A DNA stretch of 64,000 bases, from positions 7,703,624 to 7,767,623 of the forward strand of contig NC_087071.1 in the NCBI RefSeq assembly GCF_963678635.1, given 5' to 3'. Numbering within the stretch: position 1 is the first letter of the stretch; every line of letters starts with the position of its first letter. Origin of the DNA: Symsagittifera roscoffensis. Taxonomy: Eukaryota; Xenacoelomorpha; Acoela; Convolutidae. This document shows, in pieces, positions 29,801 through 41,800 of this stretch. The notes under the pieces were generated by a model, which was not told where the DNA came from, did no database searches, and saw only the letters and a list, made by a program, of their open reading frames with translations. A program made the position numbers and the translations under genes.

Positions 29801-31025
29801 TGAAAAAAAAAACAAGTAGGTTTTTTTTAGTTTCCTTGAGTTAATTTTTTTCCAACTGTCAGTTCGCTATGTTTGTGTTCTATCTAAGTTGAGCGAAGCT
29901 TTGCTTCGCCTCTATGTCAAAAGTCATAGCTTTGCTTTCGCATTTTGTCCTGCTTCAGTATAACAAAATCAAAAAATATCAAATAATACCTCGAGTTTTA
30001 GCTGAGCCCTAGGTGTCCTTCATCGAGACATACGAAAGTTTTTTTTCAACATTTTCCATTTTTTCCCTTTTGTGCTTTTTATGATTGTGTTGTATCGCAA
30101 TAGGTGCGAATGCCAATCATACAACGTTTATGAAGTTCAAAGATATCAGACGTTATCTATTTTTTCTCTCTGAAGTTCGAAGTTAAAAATTTCAGATGTA
30201 TATATATTTTTCCCTGAGTATTTTGAGCACTTTTAAAAACTGTCCGTTGTTTATGTTTTAATCTAAAAAATCGCGGTGTCTGAACATTTTATTTTGTTTT
30301 GTATGTTTCCACAGCTACCGGCTGTCCTTGTTTGAAGGGATACTTGAAGAAGTTAACGATTTTTGTAATTGGTTGAAATAGAAAATTTTACTGGATGCGA
30401 TCATTCTCCACCTAACATTGCAATTTGCGGTTTGTATTTGTAGCTCTAGAAAAACACAGTAATGAAGAAGTGACTTGTTAATTTATTTTTTTTTTAAATT
30501 TTCGAAAACCCGACTTTATTTTGTAGCCAGATCTTGTTTGTAGTGACAAAAGTGTTTGCAACTGATACTGTAATCTCAAAGCATATCGGAATCAATGTTT
30601 GTTATGTGGAAAAAAATAAAACCATCGGAACAACGGTTCGGTCTCATTGGCCCGCAACCGGCTGTTTTAGTTATACTCTTATTTTTTTATGTATAGAAAT
30701 CTAAAATATATTTTTTTTCTGTTTCTTCGATCTTTCATGTGGTATCATTTTGTGTCGTATCAATTATGACTTCGATATTTCTTCTGTTCTCATGTTGTAC
30801 CAATAATGATGCTTTCAGCTGCGCCATATCCACATAGAGACAGTCCAGTGTTTGTTGCAATCTCTGGACAATGACACAGACTGTCAATTGAGTGAGACTG
30901 ACGGCTGGTACCCACCAGGAACTCTGAACAGAATCAGAGTGGAGATAGAGAATACACATAGACGACTGCGCAAGTTCAGAGAAATAGAAGAGGGCTGTGG
31001 CTTGATGTCAGGCACGGCAGATTAG
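26861..31025 (+). CDS. GTF3C5: GTF3C5, TFIIIC subunit 5 (TFIIIC63/Tau95 family), 2 exons
   Basis: Join 26,861-28,027 and 30,819-31,025, encoding 457 residues (human protein about 520). Exon 1 starts at ATG 26,861 and ends ...FSQ at CAG|GTCAGA. Exon 2 begins after TTTCAG in the same phase and carries the conserved ETDGWYPPGTL block before TAG. The N-terminus has the INYPGF start of the family's barrel domain, which in TFIIIC pairs with the Tau55-like subunit. At about residues 240-315 lies the winged-helix region, with GPWSRQWIRFGYDPRRD at 292-308 as the most conserved block. TFIIIC binds the A and B boxes of tRNA genes and recruits TFIIIB for RNA polymerase III; this subunit sits on the A-box side. 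The residue 180-210 stretch is acidic and probably a linker. It lies 1.8 kb upstream of CPSF2 on the same strand; no functional link is implied. The 2.8 kb intron holds a 1.2 kb repeat. Confidence 0.93.
28028..30818 (+). other. GTF3C5 intron 1
   Basis: GT-AG intron, T-rich. Contains the second copy of the 1.2 kb repeat (28,731-29,925). The stretches 28,028-28,730 and 29,926-30,818 show nothing else I can support. Confidence 0.85.
28731..29925 (+). repeat. 1.2 kb direct repeat, copy 2, with R1 at 29,402-29,873
   Basis: Same orientation as copy 1, 4.2 kb downstream, inside the GTF3C5 intron. It ends in the GCGAAGC-TTT-GCTTCGC hairpin. The R1 terminal hairpin is slightly damaged (CAGTTCG). Confidence 0.85.
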
Positions 31026-32863
31026 AAAATCTAGATTATTTACAAAAAATTCAAATTGTTAAATGGAAAGAAAATAATTTTTTGTTTTCTTGAACGCAGT
31101 TGATTTGTACGTAGAAAGTGCAGCTATTTGTTTTGAAGAAAAATTTATCAATTCTTGATTAGTTCTCCAATTTGAAGAAAAATGACAGTTGATTAAGAGT
31201 CGATGAACGTTGTTCAGACTGTTTTATAGGTATATGGGTCGTGATATTTGTTGCGTAATTTCGAAGTCACATTTTTTTTTGTTTCAGGACGAATGGGTCG
31301 TAAAGTTTTAAGTTTTTTCGGGTTAACAACTTGGTTAGCAGATTCATTTGGTACCGTGGTTCATAATGGTTTCCAATTTCGAAGCGTCTCCGGCACACGT
31401 CTCAGTCTGGAGGCAAAAAATACGCCTGGGACCGCAATCATCCTGGGTTCGAATCTGACCAGAAGCTGTTTTTTTATTCAAACCGGAAGTTCTCCGTTTC
31501 AAAAAAATTGTCGGCTTATTATTTGCCTGCTTGTTTTGTCGGCTTAGCTGCCACATCTTAGAATTTTTTTTTATGCAGTTTTCATAGCAAGAAAATTTTT
31601 CTTGACAGCAGTTTTATTTTCAAACGGAGGTCAGCCGAAATTTTTTCGCCTTAGTTGATGTCCGGTAAAGGATTCTTAAGGCTTTTGTTTTTTTTATGAA
31701 AAAAAAACCAAGACAAAAGTAGATATTTTTGTAGATGTAGTTTTTGTTCGACTCACCTAATCAACTTTGACTATTTTGCTGTTCACTATCTTGTAATATA
31801 ATGAAAGAAGAAAGAATTTATTTCTCATTGTTAATGGTAAATATGCATACAACGAGAAATAAATATGAAGCACCAGAAACAGTGAGGGGACAGTTAACGA
31901 ACCCAATTGGGTTACAGAGCACTACCCGTTTTATCAAATGAAAGATGAAATTTGAGATCTTCAAAGAAAAGGAAAAATATATAAATCTGAAAACATAAAA
32001 GAAAATATTGGAAAAAAGTACTCAAGTTTGAATAAACATAAAGCAGCAGATTTAAGTCATTGTCTAGACAGGTTATTGACATAAGGTCCAAGCTCTGCAT
32101 CAATACTTAAATTGATTTTTCAGTCGTGGTCGGTATAAAACCAAATTAAATAAGAAGTTAGTTCAAATTCATCACTTCTAATTTCTGAAACTCGCTAGTC
32201 GTAGGCACCCCTATTCAGTTTCAAAAACGAAACTTGAATTTGTTCGCTATACGGTTACTGCTTCTACTAACTGTGTCCCATCCCATGAAGCCTCTCTAAC
32301 ATCAGTAGAACATGTTACAATGTTTTTGTTGTCTTTGGTAATTAAAAAAAATCTATTTTTTGCTGACCAAACCCGAAAATTTTCTAAAGGCGGCAATATA
32401 TACTAATTTTGAGGGAAAGCGGCTTTTTTGACGTGTTATTAAAACAAATTTTGGTCAAAATAGGGTCTTTCGAGTGTTGTGGGAGTGCTCGAATAATCAA
32501 TTTGGTCTACCTAAAAAAGGCCAAAAGGTTTACTGAAAATTCCCTCCCCCCTCGTAAAAATCCTACATCCGCCCCTGCATGCCGATACCTCGATTTATGA
32601 GCAGTATCATTAACATATCGATATTTCTTGTCCTTTTGAGTTGTTATATATACTCAGAGTTCATTATTCAGGCTGGTTTATGCTTCGATAAGTTTTCCAC
32701 AGTCGGTTGATGATATTTCAAAACCAGTTATTATTTTTTGTGTTTTGACACTTATGCTTTCAGATCATTTAAATGATTTCTATAAATTATCTTATTTGAA
32801 TGAAAATGATGATTTACATATCTCTGATTATTGGATAATTGACATGCCGTCCATCTTCGAGTA
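31026..32863 (+). other. Intergenic, GTF3C5 to CPSF2
   Basis: AT-rich. A 5' piece of R1 (TTAAGAGTCGATGAACG) starts near 31,193. A box-B-like GGGTTCGAATCTGACC at 31,445-31,460, with a weak A-box-like TGGTACCGTGG about 90 nt upstream, suggests a decayed SINE. No gene found. Confidence 0.5.
31345..31465 (+). repeat. Possible tRNA-derived SINE remnant
   Basis: B-box-like GGTTCGAATCT with a weak A box upstream. The spacing is long for a tRNA, so a gene is unlikely. Confidence 0.3.
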
Positions 32864-35800
32864 ATGACGTCGATTGTGAAACTTACAGCCTTCTCAGGGG
32901 CTAAAGATGACACGCCTCCTTGTTATCTGTTACAGGTAAAATATTTCATAGGGTTAAAAGTTACTGGGATAAAGGGGAGGGGTTGGATATTTTGCTATCA
33001 TAAAGGGTTTTTCAATAGCGGAGATAGAGATGTTGAATATTTCTAGAGAGAGGGGGGGGGGTCAAATTATCTCGGAGGCCCAGCAAGTATTTAGTTTAAA
33101 AAATTAATTGTAAAAATGTGTAGGCGGTTTATTTCACCCCTATGTTAAAATTTGCAATAGTTGTCGAAAGAGTTTTTTTTCAAGAGGAGAATAATAGTTA
33201 AAAGATCTAAAGTTGATTTAAGTACCCTTAAAATACCCTTCGAAACACTGATAACCTCACTTCTTTTCGAAAACAACTAGTTTCACCTCTTCAAACAATA
33301 TTATTACAATTGAGTGTATTCAACACATTTGAGTAAAAGGAGGAGCGTATAAATAAATGGATGATAATGACGATAACGATAATGGGAAATGGTAATTAAG
33401 TTTCATGAAAAATGATTTAATTAGATAGATGACTTCAACATTCTGCTGGACTGCGGGTGGGACGAGAGACTCTCTATGGGAGTTGTGGAGAGGATAGCAC
33501 CCAGAGTACACGAGATAGACTGTGTTCTACTCTCACACCCAGACACCACTCATCTGGGTCAGTAAAATCTTTATACTTACTCAGGTGACGTAGCATTGCG
33601 TTAAAAGGTCATTGTATGTTTTTTGTTGAAACACTCCATCGTTTTGTTTGAGTTTACCATTTTTCTAATTCTTCTTCCCTTTCTTTATTTTTTGTTTTTT
33701 TTTTCTCGGAAATCAATATGATAGCAACCCTGTGTGCTAACTGAACAGCAGCCAGGAACTCTTATTAAAGGCTGTTTATGTTTACTGAATTTTTCAAAGT
33801 CTTCGGCTCCTGAGACGCAGGTTTTATCGAAAATAATATTCATACACTTTTTCAAAAATGTTCTCTAAAAAATCCCGTGGATGTTAGAACCACGTTGGAT
33901 GTTCCCAGTTTCTTTTACGGTTGCAATAAATATTGTTGTTTTTTGTACTTACTTTAAGATGCTCTTTTCACGTTCAGCATGCTTTTGAAGCACTGTAATT
34001 TGCCGTTCATGCGCTAGTACAATTAAACATTTTTCCAGGTCTGCTTCCCTACTTAGTGGGAGTACTGGGTCTGCCCCCAGACTGTCCCATTTATGCCACA
34101 GTGCCAGTGCAAAAGATGGGTCAATTATTCCTCTATGATCTATTCCAGTCCAGAAACACCTGTGAACACTTCCACACATTCTCTCTGGACCACGTGGACA
34201 CCGCATTCGACAGAATCACACAGGTATTTTAGATCGTCAATGATAATTTGTTGTTAAAAACTGTTAAGAGTCGATGAAACTGGTGAAAACTCTTATACAG
34301 GTTGTGATAATTTTTTGTTTTTTTTTTGAAGAAATTTTTGAAATTTGTTCACGCTCAAATTTATTTTTTCGCGATTTGACTTTTTGTTTATTTCAGTTCA
34401 GTTCGTTTTTTTTTTGTTGAAAGGAAAACAAACTCCACCAGTGAACAGCAAAAGTGTAAAGGCCACAAAAAACGTGACCGATTCTTAGTTGTGAAAAAGG
34501 ATTTCAGATTTCCTAGCGTAATAAAAATTTTTTTCCTAATAATCCAGTTTTCTCATATTGGGTTAAAATTATCAAAAGACGTGAGTCATAAGTTGTTCTT
34601 GAAATCAGAAGAGCTTCAATACCGTATATTTTTGCATTTTTCTAACTGGCTGTTGGCTAAGTTGTCAAATGTATAGTTTTGGAGCGTCGTTGCTGAGTTC
34701 TCATTTGTTCAGGTCAAATATCAGGAACCGATCGCCCTTCATGGTAAGGGAGAGGGACTGACTGTGGTGGCTTATCCTGCTGGACATCTTGTGGGAGGCG
34801 CCATATGGAAGGTAAAATGATTATTACTTGATTCAATTCGTTTGTTATATGGAAGGCACATTACGCTCTTCCATTTAATAAAATCAAATGACGCAAAAAA
34901 CGGTTAGAAAACGGATTTTAGTTTTTAGATTTCCTAGCGCATTTAAAAACAATACCTATTGATCAAGTTTTTTCCAAACATGTTTAATCAGAAATCAATA
35001 TCTGAAGCAATGAAAGTTAAATGAATACCATATCAGAGAAAGCAGCCAAAGGATTTTAAGGTTAAAAAGATTTTGGTTTTATTGTAAGGTTCATCCTGCT
35101 AAATATGAATACAGAACCTTCTAAAGCGACAACTGGGTGTATCTGTGATATGAGAGGGGGAGGGGGGAGTGTTGATAAGTGCTAGCAGCGCGAATAATCC
35201 AAAGTTAGACAATATGGAAAAATAGGAGTTTATAACGTGTGCTTATTATGCAGGCGCAGCAGTATTTATGCAATTGAACATACGTTAGCATCATCGAAGT
35301 CAATTCCCATGTTTTTTTCATAATCAAGAAATTTTTCGAGAGCAGCGCTTTCTGTAACTCATTTGATATTCAGCAGATATTTTTAAATCACATTTTGAAA
35401 TTATTATCGAAAATTTAATGCCTGTTAACTCAATCAAATATCATGAATACAAAATTCCAGCTGCATATTTTTTCCGAACTTGTTGCTTACTTTCCATGCT
35501 TCCATTCAGTTATGAAAAAATTTTCTTTGTAAAATGTTAAACCGTTTACACCTATGATTATGACTAATGTTTTGCTTTAAAGATATTTATGCTTCTGCTT
35601 TTTGTTGTTTTTGGTTTTGACAACGCCAGATTTTTTATTAGTGATGGTACATGTAAATGATTTCAAGGATTTTTTGTCAAAGTTTCTAGTTTTTTTAAAT
35701 TGAGTTAATATGCGTTCCGGGTGTCTTTAAGTTTTATAGATTTTCATGCAAAATCATGTACCACAAAGAATCATCGGAATGGGTCGAGTGATATCATATT

Positions 35801-38800
35801 AAAGCCTTTTCTAAAAAATTTTCTCAGTGTCGAGAAAAATTTTTCTCAATTTTTGGTCTAAGTTCGAGCAAATGCTTGCAATAGCTTATTTAAAACGTGA
35901 AAACTTAGTTTTTTTTCGAGTTAAGTTATTATATGGAGTTTCAGCGCCGAGTTGGGAATCAAAACTTCAAAATTTTTTAGTTTTTTTTTTTCGTTTTTCT
36001 TGTCTTTTTCTTCAAAAACTGTTTTCCAATTAGATTATTTGACTTTGCCTGTTGAATTTGGCTAATTCTTTTTTTGTTCCGATCTTTTTCGCACCGCACA
36101 TGAAAGACGACCATAATTTGACATTTTTTCAAGACTATGATTGGAACATTCTGTGCTATTTGCACAGTAACCGATTATCCTTCTTTCCTTATTGTTTTTG
36201 CCTGTCCTAATGCATTAAATGTGCTCCCATGATTTTTTCAACTTCAATTTAATTTCAGTTGCTTAAAAGATGGCAAGCTACGCTATCGAATAGCCATATC
36301 AAATTTTCAAATGGCTCAAAATGCGACTGATTTTCAGTTTCTTGCATTAATATAATTTTCAGAAGTCCTCGGGTTTAAAGAAAGTCATTTTTGATCCAGT
36401 TTTCTCAAATTGGCTTAGTTTGATCGAAACATGGTCATATTGAACTTCAAGAGATATAAGGTGATATATGTCATTCTTTGAAAAACTAATTGTAAAAAGT
36501 TAATCATATCTTTCGGTCTCCATGAGTTCATTTTTCAATTGTGTTGGCTGAATTCAAGATTATCGTTTACACCTATGATGATGACTAATGTTTTGTTTTG
36601 AAGATATTTAGGCCTCTGCTTATTGTTTTTTTTTGATTTTGACAACACCAGATTTTCTATTAGTGATGGAACATGTACTTGATACCAAGGTTTTCTTGTC
36701 ATAAAGGTTCTACGTTTTTTAAATTGAGCTTATTACGCTGATTAGCTTATTTGAATAATGCGGAGGAAATTTGCATTCCGGATTTGTTTTAGTTTTATTG
36801 TTTTTCATGCAGAGTCAGGTACAACAAATAATCATTGGAATTGATCGAGTGATATATCATATTAAAGCCTTTTCTAAAAAAATTTCTCAGTGTCGAGAAA
36901 AACATGTTTGAAGTTCTTGATTTTTGGTCTAAGTTCGAGCAAATAAGAACTGCATGCATGCTTGCAATAGCCTATTTAAGCCGTTAAAACTTAATTTCAT
37001 TCGAGTAAAATTATTTTATGGAGTTTCAGCGCCGTTTTGGGAATCAAAACTTCAAAGATTTTAGTTATTTTTTCTTCTTTTTTCTTGTCTTTTTCTACAA
37101 AAACTGTTTTCCAATTAGATTATTTGACTTTGACTATTGAATTTGCCTAGTTTCTTTCTTTTTTGTTCAGATCTTTTTCTTACCGCACATAAAAAATGAC
37201 CATAATTTAAATATTTTTAGGAGCATTCTGTGCTATTTGCACAGTAACCGATTATCTTTCTTTCCTTATGGTTTTTGCCGGTCCTAATGCATCAAATGTG
37301 CTCCAATGATTTTTTCAACTGCAATTTAGTTTCAGTTGCTTAGAGGATGGCAAGTTACGCTCTCGAATATCCATGTCAATTTCCCAAATGGCTCGAAATT
37401 AGACTGATTTTCAGTTTCTTGCATTAATTCAGTTTTCAGAATTCCTCGGGGTTTAAAGAAAGTCTTTTTTGATCCAGTTTTCTCAAATTGGCTTAGTTTT
37501 ATCGAAACACGGTCATATTGAAGCTCCAAGAGATTTAAGGTGACATATATCATTGTTTGAAAAACTAATTGAAAAAAGTTAATCATATCTTTCGGTCTCC
37601 ATGAGTTCATTTTTCAATTGTGTTGGCTGAATTCAAGATTATCGTTTACACCTATGATGATGACTAATGTTTCGTTTTGAAGATATTTAGGCCTCTGCTT
37701 ATTGTTTTTTTTGTTTTGACAACGCCAGATTTTCTATTAGTGATGGAACATGTAATTGATACCAAGGTTTTCTTGTCATAAAGGTTCTAGGTTTTTTAAA
37801 TTGAGCTTATTACGCTGATTAGCTTATTTGAATAATGCGGAGGAAATTTGCATTCCGGATTTGTTTTAGTTTTATTGTTTTTCATGCAGAGTCAGGTACA
37901 ACAAATAATCATTGGAATTGGTCGAGTGATATATCATATTAAAGCCTTTTCTAAAAATTTTTTTCAGTGTCGAGAAAAACATGTTTGAAGTTCTTGATTT
38001 TTGGTCTAAGTTCGAGCAAATACGAACTGCATGCATGCTTGCAATAGCCTATTTAAGCCGTGAAAACTTAGTTTCATTCGAGTAAAAGTAGATTATTTGA
38101 CTTTGACTATTGAATTTGCCTAGTTTCTTTTTTTGTTCAGATCTTTTTCAGACCGCACATAAAAAATGACCATAATTTAAACTTTTTTAGGAGCATTCTG
38201 TGCTATTTGCACAGTAACCGATTATATTTCTTTCCTTATGGTTTTTGCCTGTCCTAATGCATCAAATGTGCTCCAATGATTTTTTCAACTGCAATTTAGT
38301 TTCAGTTGCTTAAAGGATGGCAAGTGACGCTCTCGAATATCCATGTCAATTTCTCAAATGGCTCGAAATGAGACTGATTTTCAGTTTCTTGCATTAATTC
38401 AGTTTTCAGAATTCCTCGGGGTTTAAAGAAAGCCTTTTTGATCCAGTTTTCTCAAATTGGCTCAGTTTTATCGAAACACGGTGATAATGAAGCTCCAAGA
38501 GATATAAGGTGATATATATCATTGTTTCAAAAACTAATTGTAAAAAGTTAATCATATCTTTCGGTCTCCTTGTTCATTTTTCAATTGTCTTGGCTGAATT
38601 CAAGTTTTTTTTTTATTATGTAGATATCATTTAGACAGTTTGAGTTACGTTGAGTAGTTAAGTGAATGAGTGTCTTTGATAGGGAATTCCATATGCGCGA
38701 AAGGTCGAATGAGGGAAATTTTTTTTAGCCAATCAGATTTCATTATTCGTATACAAATAAGCATGTAAGATATGAAGTTATTTTGCTTATTCAGGGATAA

Positions 38801-41800
38801 AATAAGTCCGTTTTGGGCTGGTTAATGGTCCTGTTTTGTTCAGTGTTTTTAGAAACCGGTCTATTAGCAGAGCAATTCTTTTCATAGAACGTGATAATTG
38901 AGTCTTTAAACAGACTAACGTAATGCAGCTGACGCATAATTGATTGACAGACTTGATAAAAAGCTCAGTTTTGGATATTTCGACTCTAATTAAGCACGAT
39001 TTGTCAAAAAAATTTTGCACGATTTGTATGGGATCGGGTTTTTTATTTGATTTATTAATTTTTTTTTGAAACGCTCAAGATATTTCACTTTTCAAAAAAT
39101 CTCCTTCTCAAAAAATACTCAAAAAATGGTACCAATGGGAAGACCTCCCGCTATTCTGTGTGCCCGCATAAGTTCTTAGTCTCTCTTTAACTTACCCCAC
39201 ATTCTACAGCCTTTGAAAAAGTGCGTGGGTGGAATTTTTGACTCATTTTTTTTTTCTGATTTTCTCGAAATTACCATCTCAAATCTGAAATTTTTGCGTC
39301 AATAGACAGAACAGGTTATGAGAAGTTCTCCTGAAAGAGGAACTATGCTCAAATATATATATCTCAGCGGACCCCGACGCACGCAGTGCGCGTCCTGTAG
39401 CTATCCTAGCCATGTCGAGATTGAGCTGGACACTCTTGCTACCTGGTCACTTAAAGGGAGCGTGTAGTGCATACGGCATCCCACCTTACGTGACCAGTGT
39501 GGATCGTATAGGGGCACCACTCCTAATAAATCCCACTCGTTGGCCCTTAGTCATCATAGATAACTTTAAAAGGTCTCTGGCTTAGACCGAGGTCTTTGGA
39601 GTAGACCGATGAGCATAGCTCATGCACTACTTGGTCAGGAATCTCGTATCGCCAGCTTTCTTTCCCCTACTAACTGACAGTTGGAAAAACGCGATAACCA
39701 ACTGACAGCTTCAGGTCCATACTAACCGGCAATTTGAGACCCTTTACAATCGCCGGTAACTATAGAACATAGCTACCGCTTTGAGGGAAGAGTCCCTAAA
39801 ACTCCTTTAAACAGAAGAGTTTTTACACGATTATGCAAGCATAGACCTTCGCCGACCACGAAGCCGTACAAAGTGTCAATAAACGTACGGGAAACCTGCC
39901 ACTAGTTAGACTAGTGGCCAGGAGGGGCACACACAATGCAAAGATGTCGGGTATCCACCAAGGCTCACCTTTGCGGAAGCAACGCTCCCCAAGATTCGCA
40001 CCTACGTCTCTAAGCACTGGGCAATGCGGCGTGTGACGTTTGCAGAAAAGGTCTCATTTGATGAACCATCGGTGATATACTGCCAACTCTACAGTATATC
40101 GCGTAGGCAGATAGGAAATACAAATAGGATTACTGCGGACCACAACGCAAAGGACTACACCACTCGAGGAGGCGTCACACAGGAGGTGTCACACTTATTC
40201 AGGGATAAAATCAGTCCGTTTTGGACTGTTTAATGGTCCTTTTTGTTTGATAGTTTTCCTGTGTTTTGGCCATCGCACATGAGAATAGTCCCCAGTTTTG
40301 TCCAATGTTTTTAGAAACCGATCTATTAGCAGAGCAATTTTTATCATAAAAACTGATAATTGAGTCTTTAAACAGACTAACGTAATGCAGCTGACGCATA
40401 ATTGATTAACAGATTTGAAAAGAAGCTCAGTTTTGGGTTTTCGACTCTAATTAAGCACGATTTATATGGGATCGGGTTTTTTATTTGATTATTTAATTAT
40501 TTTCGAAACGCTTAAGAAGATTTTTCTACTTTTTAAAAAATCGACTTCTCAAAAAATACTTTAAAAATGGTACCAATGGGAGACCTCTCGCTATTCTGTG
40601 TGCCCGCATAATTTCCTAGTCTCTTTTTACCTTACCCCACATTCTACAGCCTTTGGTAAAGTGTGTGGGTGGAATTTTTGACTCATTTTTTTCTGATTTT
40701 CTCGAAAATACCATCTCAAATCTGAAATTTTTGCGTCAATAGACAGAACAGGTTATGAGAACTTCTCCTGAAAGAGGAACTACGCCCAATTATTTTTTAA
40801 CACTAAATATTATAACCTTCGAAGAAGTCAAATTTTCGATTTTTTGAGACTTTTCAAAAACCGTCTTCCTCAATCTGAGATTTTGGTTTTAATGGACAGA
40901 ATGAGTTTTGGGAAGCTCCCCTGCCTTTGGAGAGACACTTGAACGGATGCACGATGGATGTCATGTCCTCAGTGTCGAGAAAAACATGTTTGAAGTTCTT
41001 GATTTTTGGTCTAAGTTAGAGCAAATAAGAACTGCATGCATGCTTGCAATAGCCTATTTAAGCCGTGAAAACTTAGTTTCATTCGAGTAAAATTCTTTTA
41101 TGGAGTTTCAGTGCCGTTTTGGGAATCAAAACTTCAAAGATTTTAGTTATTTTTTCTTCTTTTTTCTTGTCTTTTTCTACAAAAACTGTTTTCAAATTAG
41201 ATTATTTGACTTTGAATATTGAATTTGCCTAGTTTCTTTTTTTGTTCAGATCTTTTTCTTACCGCACATAAAAAATTACCATAATTTAAATTTTTTTAGG
41301 AGCATTCTGTGCTATTTGCACAGTAACCGATTATCTTTCTTTCCTTATGGTTTTTGCCTGTCCTAATGCATCAAATGTGCTCCAATGATTTTTTCAACTG
41401 CAATTTAGTTTCAGTTGCTTGAAGGATGGCAAGTGACGCTCTCGAATATCCATGTCAATTTCTCAAATGGCTCGAAATGAGACTGATTTTCAGTTTCTTG
41501 CATTAATTCAGTTTTCAGAATTCCTCGGGGTTTAAAGAAAGCCTTTTTGATCCAGTTTTCTCAAATTGGCTCAGTTTTATCGAAACACGGTCATAATGAA
41601 GCTCCAAGAGATTTAAGGTGATATATATCATTGTTTGAAAAACTAATTGTAAAAAGTTAATCATATCTATCGGTCTCCTTGTTCATTTTTCAATTGTGTT
41701 GGCTGAATTCAAGTTTTTGTTATTATGTAGATATCATTTAGACAGTTTGAGTTACGTTGAGTAGTTAAGTGAATGAGTGTCTTTGATAGGGAATTCCATA

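Noticed and set aside
31248-31547. 99-codon + strand ORF between GTF3C5 and CPSF2
   Set aside because: It crosses a SINE-like segment and homopolymer T runs; no coding character.
39823-40233. Short open frames on both strands of the GC-rich block
   Set aside because: Lengths are within chance for GC-rich DNA and the translations match nothing I know.
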